Assembly: GCF_032854445.1 (NCBI RefSeq)
Contig: NC_088298.1
Location: forward strand, 1,537,474-1,601,473
Origin: Liolophura sinensis
Taxonomy: Eukaryota; Mollusca; Polyplacophora; Chitonida; Chitonidae
DNA length: 64,000 bases
Reading direction: 5' to 3'
Shown: piece after piece, positions 33,339 through 48,300 of the stretch
How the letters are laid out: each line of letters begins with the position of its first letter
Numbering within the stretch: the first letter of the stretch is position 1
Translations under genes and position numbers: made by a program
The notes under the pieces: model-generated
Told to the model about the DNA's origin: nothing
Databases searched by the model: none
The model's input: the letters and a program-made list of their open reading frames with translations, nothing else

Positions 33339-36300
33339 CTGAAAAGAGAGAAGAAAACCAGGTCATTTTAAACACTCAATTTACTTATTTATTTGACTGA
33401 TGAGTATCACACATTGCAGAATTTGCATTTATCTGAGCCGACAGAAATGTTCAAGATTCTTTTCATACATGTTGGTAATCGACAAGTAGTCTTTAACAAA
33501 CGTCAGGCTGCGCAAATCGTTATCTGAAACTTCACACTATTCCTGAAAAAAAACATTTGGAAGTGGGAAATCCGAGTGCTTTGGAGTATACCACCAACCT
33601 TTGCCACCCGACTGACAAACTTCCCCACATGTTACCTTCAGTTGTGCACACCATGTTGGTGGATGAAAAAGTGGTCTTCAACAAATGTTAGAATGCATAA
33701 ATGGTCTGGTAAGCTCCGTTGACCATCAAATCTACGGACAATGAGAGCAAGGCAATCTACAAAATCCCTGCCCAAGACCTAGACTTAACCCATGATGCTT
33801 CATTCAATATGGCTGCCGTTACCTCAAATTCCTCCTCCCGCAGATATGTCTCAAGCTTCAGTGGATCAACGCCTTCAGGTAAGGGACGCTCTTTCAACTC
33901 GTCTAATGTGTACTGGGACTGTGTCAACTTGGCTAGGAGCTCCTCCACAATGATTGTCTCCCCTGGTTTGCGGCCATCCTGATAAAAAAAAAAAGCACAG
34001 TCAAGGTCACAGCCTGTTACAATGTCAGAATAATGATAAATGAATAAATGAGCTGACTCGCAGACTTCGACACCTGACAAGAAGTTGTTACGGTTCAAAC
34101 CAAATTTGATCATATTCAGCCCAGAGCTGGTTTACTTTCCGGCTGTACGAGAGAAGGTCTGCCAGCAACAAGCGGATGGCTGTGGGTTCCCCCCCAGGCT
34201 TTGCCCGGTTTTCTCCCACCATAAAGCTGACCACCGTCGTAAAAGTGAAATATTCTTGATTACGGTGCAAAAACATTCAATCAAATAAATAAATAAATAT
34301 TCAGCCTAGAAGCTCTGTCGGTATCCCATGGACAAGTAGTTTACTCCTGCTGCTATCCCATGATACTGATAATGGATATACAAACAATACCCTAAAACAA
34401 CAATCATAAGACCCATGACAAAACTTCAAACCAAATGTAATTAATTTTAGCTAAGCAGTTCAGGAGATAAAATATGGACACGATTTATAAGGTGGAAAAT
34501 TTATTTATTTCCTTTGTGTTTGACCCCCAACGGAAGAATGTTCACCTATGCGAGCGTTATGATGGTAGGAAACTGAACAGAACCCTGGAAAACCCATGAC
34601 CATCAACAGGTTGCTGAAGACCTTCCCATGTACGACAGTACAGGAAGCCAGTATGGGCTCCAGAAACTCACAGTGATCCCACTGCTGAGAGATTTTTGAG
34701 GATTTCTACTACTGTAGCATGCTAAACACTCTGGCACTGAGGATCCAATATGGTGGACAACGGATAACAGACAGCACAAAGACAAGACATCTCCTCACAA
34801 CGTTTTTATGGGTGGGCGGACCAACCACTGGCCTTTTAACAAACAGCCATATGTGCCTCATTGAGCGCTTACAATCTCACAACGTAAGGCCCCACAAACA
34901 GTGACAGTGGGGAAATCAACTAGTATGTCCAACATGTTAATGACAACCATTAAACTGTAACCCTGACTCTTGTGCAAGTGTAAGACAAGCCTTTTAACCA
35001 CTCGACCTTAGTCAGCTTGCTCTGTAGGGATCACGCAGCACAATATTTGATAAATTCCATGACTTTCAAAGTCTTTTTCATATACAATTCCATGGTCTTT
35101 CCATGACTATCAGTTCAATGACACTCAGCACTTCAGGGTGCTTTATCCTTTATGCACATTTTTGTAAATTTCGCCATGTGAAAATATTTTGCTGTGTTAT
35201 TGTGTGTAAATGACAATTAGAACCTTGCTTCCCTTACATGTCAAGGATTTGTGACCTAAAACAAGTGGTCTATCAACAATCTGGAAAGTATTTTTATAAT
35301 CAATTTCTAGGACTTCTAAAAAAAAATTCAAGGACCTGCACACAAATTCCATAACTTTCCAAGGTTTCCCAGGGCTGTTTTAGCCCCGTCATACCTGAAT
35401 AATGACTTGCGTATTCATAAAACACCACACAATAACATCGACTCCTTACTGTTAGCTCGGTACTATATGAAATATTGCCGATGTGGTGTTAAGCCATACT
35501 CATTCGTTCCTTTACGGTATAGAGTATGAAGTAAACCATGGGCTCCTTACCCTTAGACTGGATTCCTTGGCTTCTTCGTCTAACGTCCACGCTGGGAAGA
35601 GGTTGGTAAATGCAAGAGGCTCCAGACCAGCAAACACCAGGTATGCTGTCGGTGGCTTGGACGGGCACTTCTCTATAACACATCAAACACCAAGGACATA
35701 ATGATAATGGCAAACAGTAGCATGTAGATAGGTATAGATGTCAATTAGAAAGGGATTAAGTAACAGTATTATCGTTAATAGGGATTACACTTTCTGAATA
35801 TTCAGAAAGTGTAATCCCTATTAACAATAATACTGTTAAACAGTAGCACGCTTTCTTAGAAGAACAGCCCTTTAGTTCTTCATGGACTATAAACAATGAT
35901 CTCTCTCGCCATATTACAGCGTTTCGATAACAATGCGAAACAGTAGTATGCGTTCTTTATAGAAGAGCACAGCAACCTGCGGATGGTCGTGGGTTTCCTC
36001 TGTGCTCTGCCTGGTTTCCTCCTACCATAATGCTGGCCGCCGTTGTATAAGTGAAATATTCTTGAGTTTGGCATAAAACACAAATCAAATAAATAAATAA
36101 AAGCACTTCAGCTCCTTATGGACCACCAAAAATGATCGCTCTTTTCACGAATAATTTGGGGGCTACTTGTTGATCTTTTGACATGCCAATATTCACGTTT
36201 AGATAAAACTATCCAAAACCCAATTCTGCTTCATTAGTTCTCTGTTTTCTATATACACCTCATATTAGAACTGGAACATTGACTCTATCATGATACTACA

Positions 36301-39300
36301 AAATCAAGTCACATTGCACATCAGTCTATTGGCGCAGTCTTACATGAAGTCTCTTCTCCTAAACTGTACATGACCAACTCTGGGACACTGCCCAGTCATG
36401 AGGAAAATTGTACACTATTAACACGAAATCTGAATTGTTACGACATGAGTATCTCAATCTATCATCGACATTGCCCATTTATTTCAAAGGCGTATTTTCA
36501 GGCCAGTTTGTTGTGGATAATAAATTTTTTGGAATACCATGTTCATCAAATAATTGATCCCATATATATATATATACATATATCTAATATTCAACTGGTT
36601 GTTATTTGCATCTTGTTTAAGTAATACACTGTAGCCTTTCATACATGTGCCTTATGTTCAGTTGAGCAATCTTTGCGCTCAAATTCATCCGACATTGCAC
36701 AAAAAATTGGTGCAGTCTTATATAAAGTCTATGCTTTTTTATACATGCAGTGCTGTATTTCAGCACAATCATGCTTTATACTCTCTTCCAGTAATAAAGT
36801 GCGGCATATAAACAAATACACAAGTATGACTCAAGTTCTGTGTCAGCCCAAGTTCGTGCAGTCCTACATGAAGACTATACTCACCCTGGCAGTACTGTAG
36901 CGTGGTTTGCATGGCACAGCGGCGGTCGGTGTTAAATCTTGCCTGTGCTGACCCAGTGTGGACATTCTCGCTGTCTTCACCACCCTCTGGCCACCAGCCC
37001 TGCCACAAGTACACCTCCTCATGGTTGTCCAATAAAAACAAACCTACAAATCACAAGACAAAATATTCTTGTTTTGTAATCTGATAAAGAATGAAAAGTT
37101 TACTTAAATGATTGTTATTAGACACTATAATACAAAATTTTCAACGACAAATACATTTTATACTAACATATATTTTGTATTTGTTAATACTACATCTAGT
37201 CCACTGCTTGATGAAAATAATTTTGTCAGTATGGTTGGCACAATCATCCTGCCTTCCAAATAAAACAAATCAACTTTCTAAAATCAGCGAAACTCTATGA
37301 CACACAAAATTTTAGCTCATACAACACAAACACAAACCATGAAATAAATACTAATAAAATATTCTAAGCATTTCTGAGAGTTTTAATAACATAACGAGTA
37401 TAAGGGCTTCTGAAACGTTCACCAGCACAAGGTGACAAAAAGGCCACATGTTCAAATCCATCTCACTCTGTTTCAGCTGAATCTTTTACGCCAATATTTG
37501 TGGGGTACCGGGTGAACTCACCTGGCTGTGAGACCTTGTAGAGATCGGACTGTAGGAATGGCATGGGGGTGACCAGGTCGTGGCAGCGGGTGGGGTTCAG
37601 GATCTCCACGGCCTCAAACACCCCAGCCACGCTGTTCATGTAGAACAGCCGAGGGGTGTGGCGGATTGGTTTTCCTGTACATGTACAAACCACAGTTAGT
37701 CTATTAGTTAAAATGTCACTAAATGATAGGATAAGCACACATACAAAGGGTAAATCATAATGGGCAAGGTTTTAGCAATCCTTTGTGATGTCTGTCTTAC
37801 AGCTGTATAACACTGTTACGGTGACTGTTTTGTTACAGGATATGGGAATATACACATCCTTCTTGTGACTGTTGCTGTCCAATGAAAAGACTATTTTGTC
37901 TGATGCCAGCTAAACTCATATATAATTTACCATACGTAAAAATGTTCACATATTATATAATGGTTCACCGACATTTGGCAAGCTAATGACAAACTTTTTG
38001 TCTGACATGCACATATTATGGAACAAAAGAGGTTTGTAGCTCAGTCTCAGCAGCCAGCGTTATTGCTGGCTGTGTAAACTATCTTTAATTGTTCTGTCGT
38101 TAAAGAGGCTATGTCAGAGATTTTGACAAAACACATTTTGTTCTTATTTTGGAATAATAGCCCAGTAGATGTACAAGCCGAGCTTTGTTGTACTTCTTCT
38201 AGATCTTTGTTTAAAAAGGCTACATCAATGATTTTACCCCCCAAAAAATCAAAATTTGCTATAAATAGAATCAAATTTTCTTTATTAACCAAGACTAGCT
38301 CCAAACTGTGAGACTCCAGTACATCTCTGACTTGTATCTGTACTATTATGTTTAGACTTCAAAAAATAGTTTGACAAGTCTGTAATGTGACTGACTTCCT
38401 AAATTCTAGGAACTTTATTACAGATTCTGAACAGTCACACGGCACAGATGAGGTTGGTATTTTGTGTAAGGTAAATATTTGTGCTATTCTAAAATAATAG
38501 CAACAATTTGACTAAATTTGCACTGATCAATTTTGTCCCGAAAGTCTCCAGTAAAGGCCCTTTATTTAATCTGTGCAGGTACACGTACCCTAATTCTTCC
38601 ACCTTTTCAACGACCAACATTCTGAAACATTCTGTATGAAGATTATAGTATATAACATTTTACCTGAGCTGCTTAATATCAACAGCAATAAATAAATGAA
38701 GAATCTGTTGGTGTACCTTTGAGAAGGGAGTGATACAGCTTCCTGTCCCTAGTCCTCATGGCGCTCCAGAACTCAGACTTCTCCGAGCCTTCCTCCAGTT
38801 CCGTGATCGTCACGCTGGCCTTGTTATGAAGCCCTACCTCCAGTGGGCATCTGCCAATACACAAGACAGCATTCAGAATTCATACATGCCATATTCATAA
38901 CTTTTATTTATTCATCTGAATGGTGTTTCACAACGTACCCAAGAATATTTCACTTATACGATGGCGGCCAGAAAAAAGGTCAAGGTCGCTGAAAATCAAT
39001 AGGTTTCTCCCTCATGCCAAGGTGTAAGTGTGGTGAAAGTGTGGTGTAAGTGTGGTGTAAGTGTTGTGTAAATTTGGTGAACTTGGGCTAAACTGTTCTA
39101 GAGGCAGAGCATTCACAAGGATATGGACAGATGGACAGCGCCCCTTACACAATACCCCCTTGGTCAATATTGGCCCAGGAGTAAAAAAATGATGATATAT
39201 TTGATTAGTATGCAAATGAATTTGAGTATAAATGTGAAAAGCCAAAACGCACATGGTAAAGTAATCATTTCCGCAAAAGTTTTTGAATTTCCTATGAATA

Positions 39301-42300
39301 GGTTCAGTGATATAATGGACACAGATTGGGGCAGACAGAGGAAAAGACAGGCGCAAACATGCCAATACCCCTTAAAAGATAGTACTAGACCAAATGTATA
39401 TATGCAGTGATAAACTATCTCACAGAAAGTTTAAAAAGCATAACGTTTCATTGTTGTAATGCTGCACATATGCTGGCATATCTCACTTCAAAGTAAGCCA
39501 AATCATCCACAAAAGAGACAATCAAAAGCACCGCCATGTTATCACATTTAATTAATCAGGCGCGAGTTACTTCAATAGTCTGAGGACACAGCTGTTTCTA
39601 CTTACATCACCCTAACCCTCTTTCACCTTGTTTGTTTGTTTTAACAAGTCACATTCAATGGCCTCGTAAGAATTCTTGATTTAAATCTCTGTGGATGTTC
39701 AGATCTGTTTCCCCCCTTCTTCCTAAACAACTTGAAGTTATATTGTTTGATGTGTTTTCTTTTAACTCAAAGAGATTGAGGAGTAAAAAACTCCAGTCAG
39801 GACTTACTTCTCCTTAAGCTTGTTGGCTGCTCCTATGGCCAGCTTCCTTGTGTACGATGGAGACTTGGCACCATGCCAGATGTACAGGAACCCTGTCTTA
39901 ACATTGAGCAATAAAAAGGACGTCCTACTGCGAAGATTCTCAGCCCCTAGAGGCACCTCCATCAGGCACATTTCGTTTTCGAGTTCGTTTCGCACCAGGT
40001 ACAATCGGTAAGCACCCTGAGTGTTCGTTTCGGCCTCTTCTCGTTTGCCAATGTGAACGATGGTTTGTCCCTCAAAGAGATTCAGAAAACATGGAGGTTC
40101 TTTTCCCTGAGAAACCCGCACCTGGAAAAATGCAAGAAAAAAAATTATGACATTTTACTGCCTTCAGGAATGGAATAACCTCAACTTAAGTTTAAATGAA
40201 GAGTTCAGGTGTAAAAGCAGATATACGCCATTCATGCCGAGACCTGAACTCTTCAATTATTGAACCTAAGTTTAAATGCTGAATTAAAGCACTGAAGTAT
40301 AGTTTACATGCTAACCATACATTTAGGCTGAATGGCTTACTTCATGCGTAGAGTTTAAATACTGAATTAAAGCACTGAAGTATAGTTCACATGCTAACCA
40401 TACATTTAGGCTGAATGGCTTACTTCATGCGTAGAGTTTAAATACTGAATTAAAGCACTGAAGTATAGTTTACATGCTAACCATACATTTAGGCTGAATG
40501 GCTTACTTCATGCGTAGAGTTTAAATACGGAAGTAGATCTCAACAGAGTTTATTTTCACTTCTCAATCATGTTTTTGTCCACAATCTTCTGTTTTTTTAA
40601 AATATAATCTTGTAAAAACGTGACAGATTTATCTCGCTGACCCACTGAACAGCTTAGTATAATAAATAAACAAAGTAACCCTGAAGAAATTCATTTTGAC
40701 GGTTTCAATATTTCGACTTTAATTAAGTCATCCTCAGGAGTATTGTGACAGTTTTTGTGACGATGAATTCACCATGACATTCCATAATCCAAATACTACA
40801 AGCCACAGCCTTTTGTACTCATTATAAACTGTCCAGATCAGCATGGCTCTTTCTGGCCAAACATACAACAACAGTTGCATATATGTATACAAAATAACAG
40901 AAAAACAGAAGACAATCATCGCTGTGTATTTACTAGGATGCCTTTCACTTTCAGATGAAAAACACTTTGTAGTTCACCCTTCATACATAAAGGTTTCTTT
41001 TCCTCATACCTGTGGGCCTCTTTCCTCATCCAACTCCACGGTCATCAATGCAGACGCACCTTTCTCGTTGACAGTAGAATTATGTCCCTGCCAGAAGAAG
41101 TAAGCACACCTTTCTCGTCCTGTCAGCGAGTGACGAGCAGCCTGACCCTTTAAAGTTTTCATACCTGTTGGGCAGCGCATAGGCATATCAGTGTACAGTT
41201 ACCATGGCAACAAGGCACAAAGGAAAATACACACATGGTAATGCGTAAATTATTGCCCTCATTACATATGCTTAACAAATATCTGCTGAGCGGTATCATT
41301 TATTTTCCTGTATTTTTGACCCTATTCTTCAAAATTTTTCAGCCATACAATGGGTGTCAGTTTTATGGATGGAAGAAACCAGAGTGCCTGTGGAAAACAA
41401 CCAACCTTTGACAAGTTACTGAAGAGCTTCTCCCCACTACTTATTGTCACCAAGGCCTCACGGCCTTGAGAACAAAGGAATCAACAAACCTCCTGTTGCA
41501 CAGTATAGCCAGAATGACATACAAGGCACGTACGTGTCCCCATCACTGAACTGCCTGTAGCTGTGTTTGGGCAGTTGGAGCGATTGTACTCCACGTCGGA
41601 CAATACAGACAGAATGCCATACAGGTCTGTGATCATGTACTTCCATGACACCCTGTACGTGTCCCCATCAATGAACTGCCTGTAGCTGTGTTTGGGCAGT
41701 TGGAGCGATTGTACTCCACGTCGGACAATACAGACAATCAGTGACAGGCAGTGTTTGGGCAGTTGGAGCAATTGTACTCCACGTTGGACAATACAGACAG
41801 AATGACATACAGGTCTGTGATCATGTACTTCCATGACACCCTGTACGTGTCCCCATCAATGAACTGCCTGTAGCTGTGTTTGGGCAGTTGGAGCGATTGT
41901 ACTCCACGTCGGACAATAAAGACAGAATGACATACCTGAGGCTGTGATCATGTACTGCCAGCGCACCACGTACGTGTCTCCATCATGGAACTGACCGTAG
42001 CTGTGTTTGGGAAGTTTGGAGTGGTCGTACTCCAGGACGTGCCAGACAATGACATCCAGGGTGAGGATGTCAAACTCTCGCCGCAGTCCGTCCATCTCCT
42101 CCACCCTGCCAAGCAAACAAACACGAATGTTTGCAAAGGCGTTTATTCAAGAATATTCTGAAGGCATTACTCAGACTGACTGATCAAATTAGACTTTCTG
42201 TGAGGCCCTGACACTGGCCAATCCAACCAATGTAGTTTTGTCTCCAGACTCAAATCAAAACTGTGCTTAAATTGTGCTGGAAGTCACTCTTTCACATGCA

Positions 42301-45300
42301 ATGAGGTTGAGTAATTAGGGTACTGTCATTTTAATTATTTATTGTATTTAAGAATTTACCAAACATAACCAGTCCTAATTAAATTTCTCTATTTCATTAT
42401 AGTTTAACATCATACTCAAGGAATTTTTTAGTTATGTGATGGCAATCAGTTTTTATGGGTGAAGAAACCAAAGTGCCAAGGGTAAACCACTGTCCAGTGG
42501 CAAGTAACTAATGAACTTTTCCAAGCAGGACGTACATAAACGCACAATCCACAAAATCCCTGAGCGCTGCCTGTTTTGAGCGTGATTGGTGTTCAATAGC
42601 TAAGCTAATACTACAGAAATGAATAAAACAGCCTTCTCAGAGGACTACTTGCTCTCCTGTAAATACGATGTATATATATATATACATACAAGTGAAAAAG
42701 CGTTATGCAAGAAGTACTTGATTGGTGGTGGGGGGGGGGGGGGGTGGGGTTGTAACATTGTAATTCCTGAACTGATTACCACATAAAATAAGACAAATTT
42801 AAGTAGCACAAAACTTCACAAGAATCCTTGAAGTACATTCACAGCAGTTGTAGTCTTGTCTGTAGATTCTAAAGTACATTAAGGAAGGTAACTTTATCAC
42901 TAAAAATGTAAATGGCACAAAAATTACTCACAGACAAGTCTGGATTGTGGAGAAGATGTGTGGAAATTTTCATAGCAATCAGTCCAGTACTTTAAGAGAA
43001 GATGCGCAGACAAAATCATGTCTGCAGACAGTCATAGACACAGACAAGGTGTTTTCAACATCCACCCCTCTCCCCTGCTTATACATACGGGAACAAATAT
43101 TGAGGAAAGCTATTTTACATGTACATACCACTTATCTCCTCGTCCAACATGGCTGCCTTCAAACAACATGGTGACCGGCGCTTTGTTCACAGGTATGAGG
43201 AGTTTGGCATCATAAGGTTTGAGATCACACTCCACCTGCTAAGGTCACAAAACACACATCTCATGTTTACCTCATCTTTTTTCGGTATTCAAGATTTTTA
43301 TGACTTATTTTTATATTTGTATTAAAATAAACTATTTTGTTAATGAACAAACAGCCGTACAAATACCTTCAGGGCAAAGCTTTCTGGCGTTTTACTGCGC
43401 ATTGTAAATCGCGATGATTCCGGCCAATCAAAAAACTTCTCCTTGAACAGCGTTGTTTCCATGTTCTGGTTGACTTTACCAAATACAGCCCAAGATGGCC
43501 GCTGAGAGGATTTCTTTGGCGGTGCACCTTCTTCTTCATCTGAAATACAGATAGGAATTTGTTTTGTTTCATAAGAAAAACAAAGAAATTTGTTTCTTTC
43601 ATTTTTGATTGATTTATTTATTTGTTTGATTTGTTTCCCCTCATAACGATGGCGACCAGCATTATGGTGGGAGGAAACCCACAACCATCCACAGGCTGTT
43701 GGCAGGCTTTCCCCTCGTACGGCCCTTTCATTTTTAAGGTATATTTTATATTTCTTAATATCCCATCTATTTTATGGTTATTTTCTATCTATGGTAAATT
43801 TCAGCAACGATGTCACTGATGGAACATGGGTCAAATTAGCACTCTCCATTCCGACTCTTCCACCTGCAGAATTGTTACAATAGCTATCAAGGTTGATATC
43901 ATGACAGTTGATAACTCACCCCTGAGGCCTGAGATAGGGTTGACGGGACACATGCTATAATCATAGCCCTTCTCCCAGAGCTGGGTGGCCAGCTTCATCC
44001 CCATTCGTCTCTGCTCCATGGACACCTGGTTACCCTGCCAGACGTACAACTCCGAGCCAAAGTCAAAAACCAAGACCTGAACAAGTAAATCCAGCTCATT
44101 ATGAATGCCTTAAACACCAATATGGGTACGTGTGAATCAGGTGAATCAAAGTGGTTTTTCTCCTAAACTCCAATACCTGAACAAGTACATCCAGCTCATT
44201 ATGAATGCCTTAAACACCAATATGGGTACGTGTGAATCAGGTGAATCAAAGTGGTTTTTCTCCTAAACTCCAATACCTGAACAAGTAAATCCAGCTCATT
44301 ATGAATGCCTTAAACACCAATATGGGTACATGAATGCCGTAAACACCAATCAAGTGTTAAAACCCCAATACCTGAACAGGTAAAATCAAGTCTTCAACAC
44401 TAACACCTGTAGAGGTGAGTCTGGGTCATTAATAAAGACTTCAAGATTAACAAATACACAAGACAGTCCTATCTGATAACTCTCAAGTAAAGAATAAAAA
44501 AAAGAACCAAATTTATTGCCCAAGTGAAGCACAGCTGTAGGTACAATAGTAACATGACAGTAGTAAAGTTTACAGGTGGGCAAACAACGTGATATCACGG
44601 GCGCATATAAAAATGGATGGGAGATGACGACACATACCTCCTCGGGTTTTAACATCTCCACCTTGGGGATCTTGCCCCAGTATTCCTCGTATGGGACTAA
44701 CGTGTTATTGCAGACTTTATAAACCATGTTGGTTTCCACGATGAAGGCTTCGTAAGCCTCGTCTTCATCAGGGGGGCCACACTCTGGAAATAAAGCATAT
44801 GTATGTATGAGTGGGGTTTAATATCACAATTTTTCAGGCATATGATGATGAGGAGTCATTGGATGCACGTACATATATTGTGTCTTCTTGTGGCAGGGCG
44901 AGTCCATGACTGCCAAACTGCAGCTACCACCTAAGTTTCATGCTGAAGACACCAGACATGACACCCCACCCTGTCACATTATACGGAAAACGGGTCAACC
45001 AGTGATGTCTCCTTGCTATAACTTCTCAGTGCTTAGCGCCAAGCAAGACAGCAGCCAACACCACATTTAAAGTCTGTAAAGTATGACCCGACCCGGGTTT
45101 GATCCCGAGATCTCCCTACTCTGAGGCAGACGCTCTAACCATTAGGCCACCGAAACGGTTGAAATAAAGAGTTTCGATATTTAAATATTTCCTCTGAGAT
45201 AATACTATTACAACCCCTTATTCTGTATTATTCAAACACAACTAGTAAAGGTCATCGTAGGGGAGTGGGGGCCTCGGTGGCTCAGTCGGTTAGCGCGCTA

Positions 45301-48300
45301 GTGCAGCGTCATGACCCAGGAGCCTCTCACCAATGCGGTCGCTGTGAGTTCAAGTCCAGCTCATGCTGGCTTCCTCTCATGGGAAGGTCTGCCAGCATCC
45401 TGCGGATGGTCGTGGGTTTGCCACGGGCGGTTTCCAACCACCATAATGCTGGCCGCCGTCATATAAGTGAAATGTTCTTGAGTACGGCGTAAAACACCAA
45501 TCAAATAAATAAATAAATAGTACGGGAGTGGAAACTGTACACTGATTTAAGTATCGGTACATGAAGGCAGGGGTTGAAATTAACTAGAAAATCTTGGTGT
45601 TTTAGGACTCAAGTTCATCTAAACGTTGGCCATCTAGTGAAAAGCTCCATTTCATTACATTATTGTATTACTGTATGAGTATAAATGTGGGTACAGTCAG
45701 TATAAATCATAGGCCAGTCAAATACGCTAGTGCTTCTCTTCAGCAAGACCAAAATTCCACCAGCCTCTGAATGGTGGATCACCGTTAATTTCCAGCCCAA
45801 ACAAGGAATAAAATGTTAAAGCAGACCAACATATTTCACTTGTCACGCAAATGATCTAGGAACCTCTCCCCATGCATTTACTGTGAGCTCAAGTCCAACT
45901 CACACTGGTTTCCTCTCCACCATGGGGAGGTCTGCCAGCAACCTGCAGATGGCACAGAGTTTACCCCAGGCACTACTTGGTTTCCTCCCACTATAATACT
46001 TACCACCATCGTATAAGTGAAATAGACTTGAGTATGGCTTAAAACACCAATCAAATAAATAAACACATAGACAATTCTTTCATTGGTCACCGACATTCTT
46101 CCATCCAAACACCCAATCAGAACAACCATATTTTATAATCATGTTCAAATTCAACCAATCAGAAGAATGAATGCTTATGACTTATCCAATCATAAGACGG
46201 GTACCACAGAAAGTCTGCCAATGACAACAGCTGTACCTTGGCACTCTTCATCGCCTTCCAACGCGGACCAGAAGTTTTTATTGGCTACGTGTCTCATCTT
46301 CTCGTCTTCCACGATAATAGGTGGCGATGATTCACGATAACCCAAATCCTTTTTCTGAGAGACGAATTGGGCAATGTCCGCTGCCTGAGAATGAGAAAAA
46401 AGACAAATTGGGCAATGTCCGCTGCCTGAGAATGAGAAAGAAGACAAATTGGGCAATGTCCGCTGCCTGAGATTGAGAAAAAAGACAAATTGGGCAATGT
46501 CCGCTGCCTGAGAATGAGAAAAAAGACAAATTGGGCAATGTCCGCTGCCTGAGAATGAGAAAGAAGACGAATTGGGCAATGTCCGCTGCCTGAGAATGAG
46601 AAAGAAGACAAATTGGGCAATGTCCGCTGCCTGAGAATGAGAAAGAAGACAAATTGGGCAATGTCCGCTGCCTGAGAATGAGAAAGAAGACGAATTGGGC
46701 AATGTCCGCTGCCTGAGAATGAGAAAGAAGACAAATTGGGCAATGTCCGCTGCCTGAGAATGAGAAAGAAGACAAATTGGGCAATGTCCGCTGCCTGAGA
46801 TTGAGAAAAAAGACAAATTGGGCAATGTCCGCTGCCTGAGAATGAGAAAGAAGACAAATTGGGCAATGTCCGCTGCCTGAGATTGAGAAAAAAGACAAAT
46901 TGGGCAATGTCCGCTGCCTGAGAATGAGAAAAAAGACAAATTGGGCAATGTCCGCTGCCTGAGAATGAGAAAAAAGACAAATTGGGCAATGTCCGCTGCC
47001 TGAGAATGAGAAAGAAGACAAATTGGGCAATGTCCGCTGCCTGAGAATGAGAAAGAAGACAAATTGGGCAATGTCCACTGCCTGAGAATGAGAAAGAAGA
47101 CAAATTGGGCAATGTCCGCTGCCTGAGAATGAGAAAGAAGACAAATTGGGCAATGTCCGCTGCCTGAGAATGAGAAAGAAGACAAATTGGGCAATGTCCG
47201 CTGCCTGAGAATGAGAAAGAAGACAAATTGGGCAATGTCCGCTGCCTGAGATTGAGAAATATAACCACCAAATTATGGGAATTTAGATCCTACGATAAAA
47301 GAATACATAGAGCAAGCTGGTTTTCCAAGCTGTGTTGATGGCGCACAAAGTGAAAGGAGTAAAAATAAAGCTGAAAATCCACCTTCTTATTTTTGTCACA
47401 TCCCAATATTTGTAGGATTTTCTTAATGTTTGAGGCTTTATCATGTAAATATTTTGTCAAAAGAAAAAAATTGCTGGTGCAAGTCCACATTTGCCACCGA
47501 GTAGATAATTTCTAAGTTTTATTTATGAAACATTTTCAAAACTTTATGTCACAAAATTTGTACTCACTCTGGCCTTTTCAATGACATTACTAAACTTCCC
47601 ATTCCAATTCACGACCCTGTCTGGTCTGATCAGAATGTATGAGTCGCCCCTGTTTACAGACGAGACGTGTGGTTCAACCAATCGTGTCTGGACATGGCGC
47701 CGACCTAAACCAACAACCATATTACACCGGAGTTAGGTAATGAAATGCAAGTATGGAATGAATGACATCTCACGCCCACACAACCCGATCAACAACACAT
47801 ACACAACATTCTCACTGCAGCTGACATATCCTGGATTCACTTTATCTATAAGACTGGTTTTCAATCATATAACAGTACTCTAATTTTTTTGGTCTGCATG
47901 TTTATGATAGTGGTTTCCCGAATGTGCATTAAAATGTCCATACAAAGGGGGCATAACTCCTGCATTGGTCACTCCAGCAAACAGGGGAGACAATCTGGTG
48001 TGCATGGACAAAGTTCTCCTCTTCAAAATCCTATAACCTGGTTGTTGTAATCTAAATTGCACTAAATATGCTGTAACTCAATGAGATACATCAGATTATT
48101 CATTCTAGTTTCTTTGCCATTAATTTTCACATTTCATATTAATTTTCATTTTTAGTCCGATTTCTTCATTAAAATTACCTTTTCCTCCCATGATAATGCT
48201 GGCTATATAGAAATATTCTTCAGCAGCACATAAAACCCCAATCATATAGGTAAATCTAACAAATAAAATTACCTTTAATATGCAACAACATGAGATCCTT

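Noticed and set aside
45264..45380. A functional tRNA gene
   Set aside because: A and B boxes are present, but the sequence does not fold into a full cloverleaf with an acceptor stem and continues into a SINE body; the same applies to the heads at 9400, 19300 and 45150.
46190..47271. Three overlapping 273-334-codon minus-strand ORFs as genes
   Set aside because: They are the three frames of the 41-bp array; only the last 148 bases of one frame are a real exon (exon 11 of supervillin).
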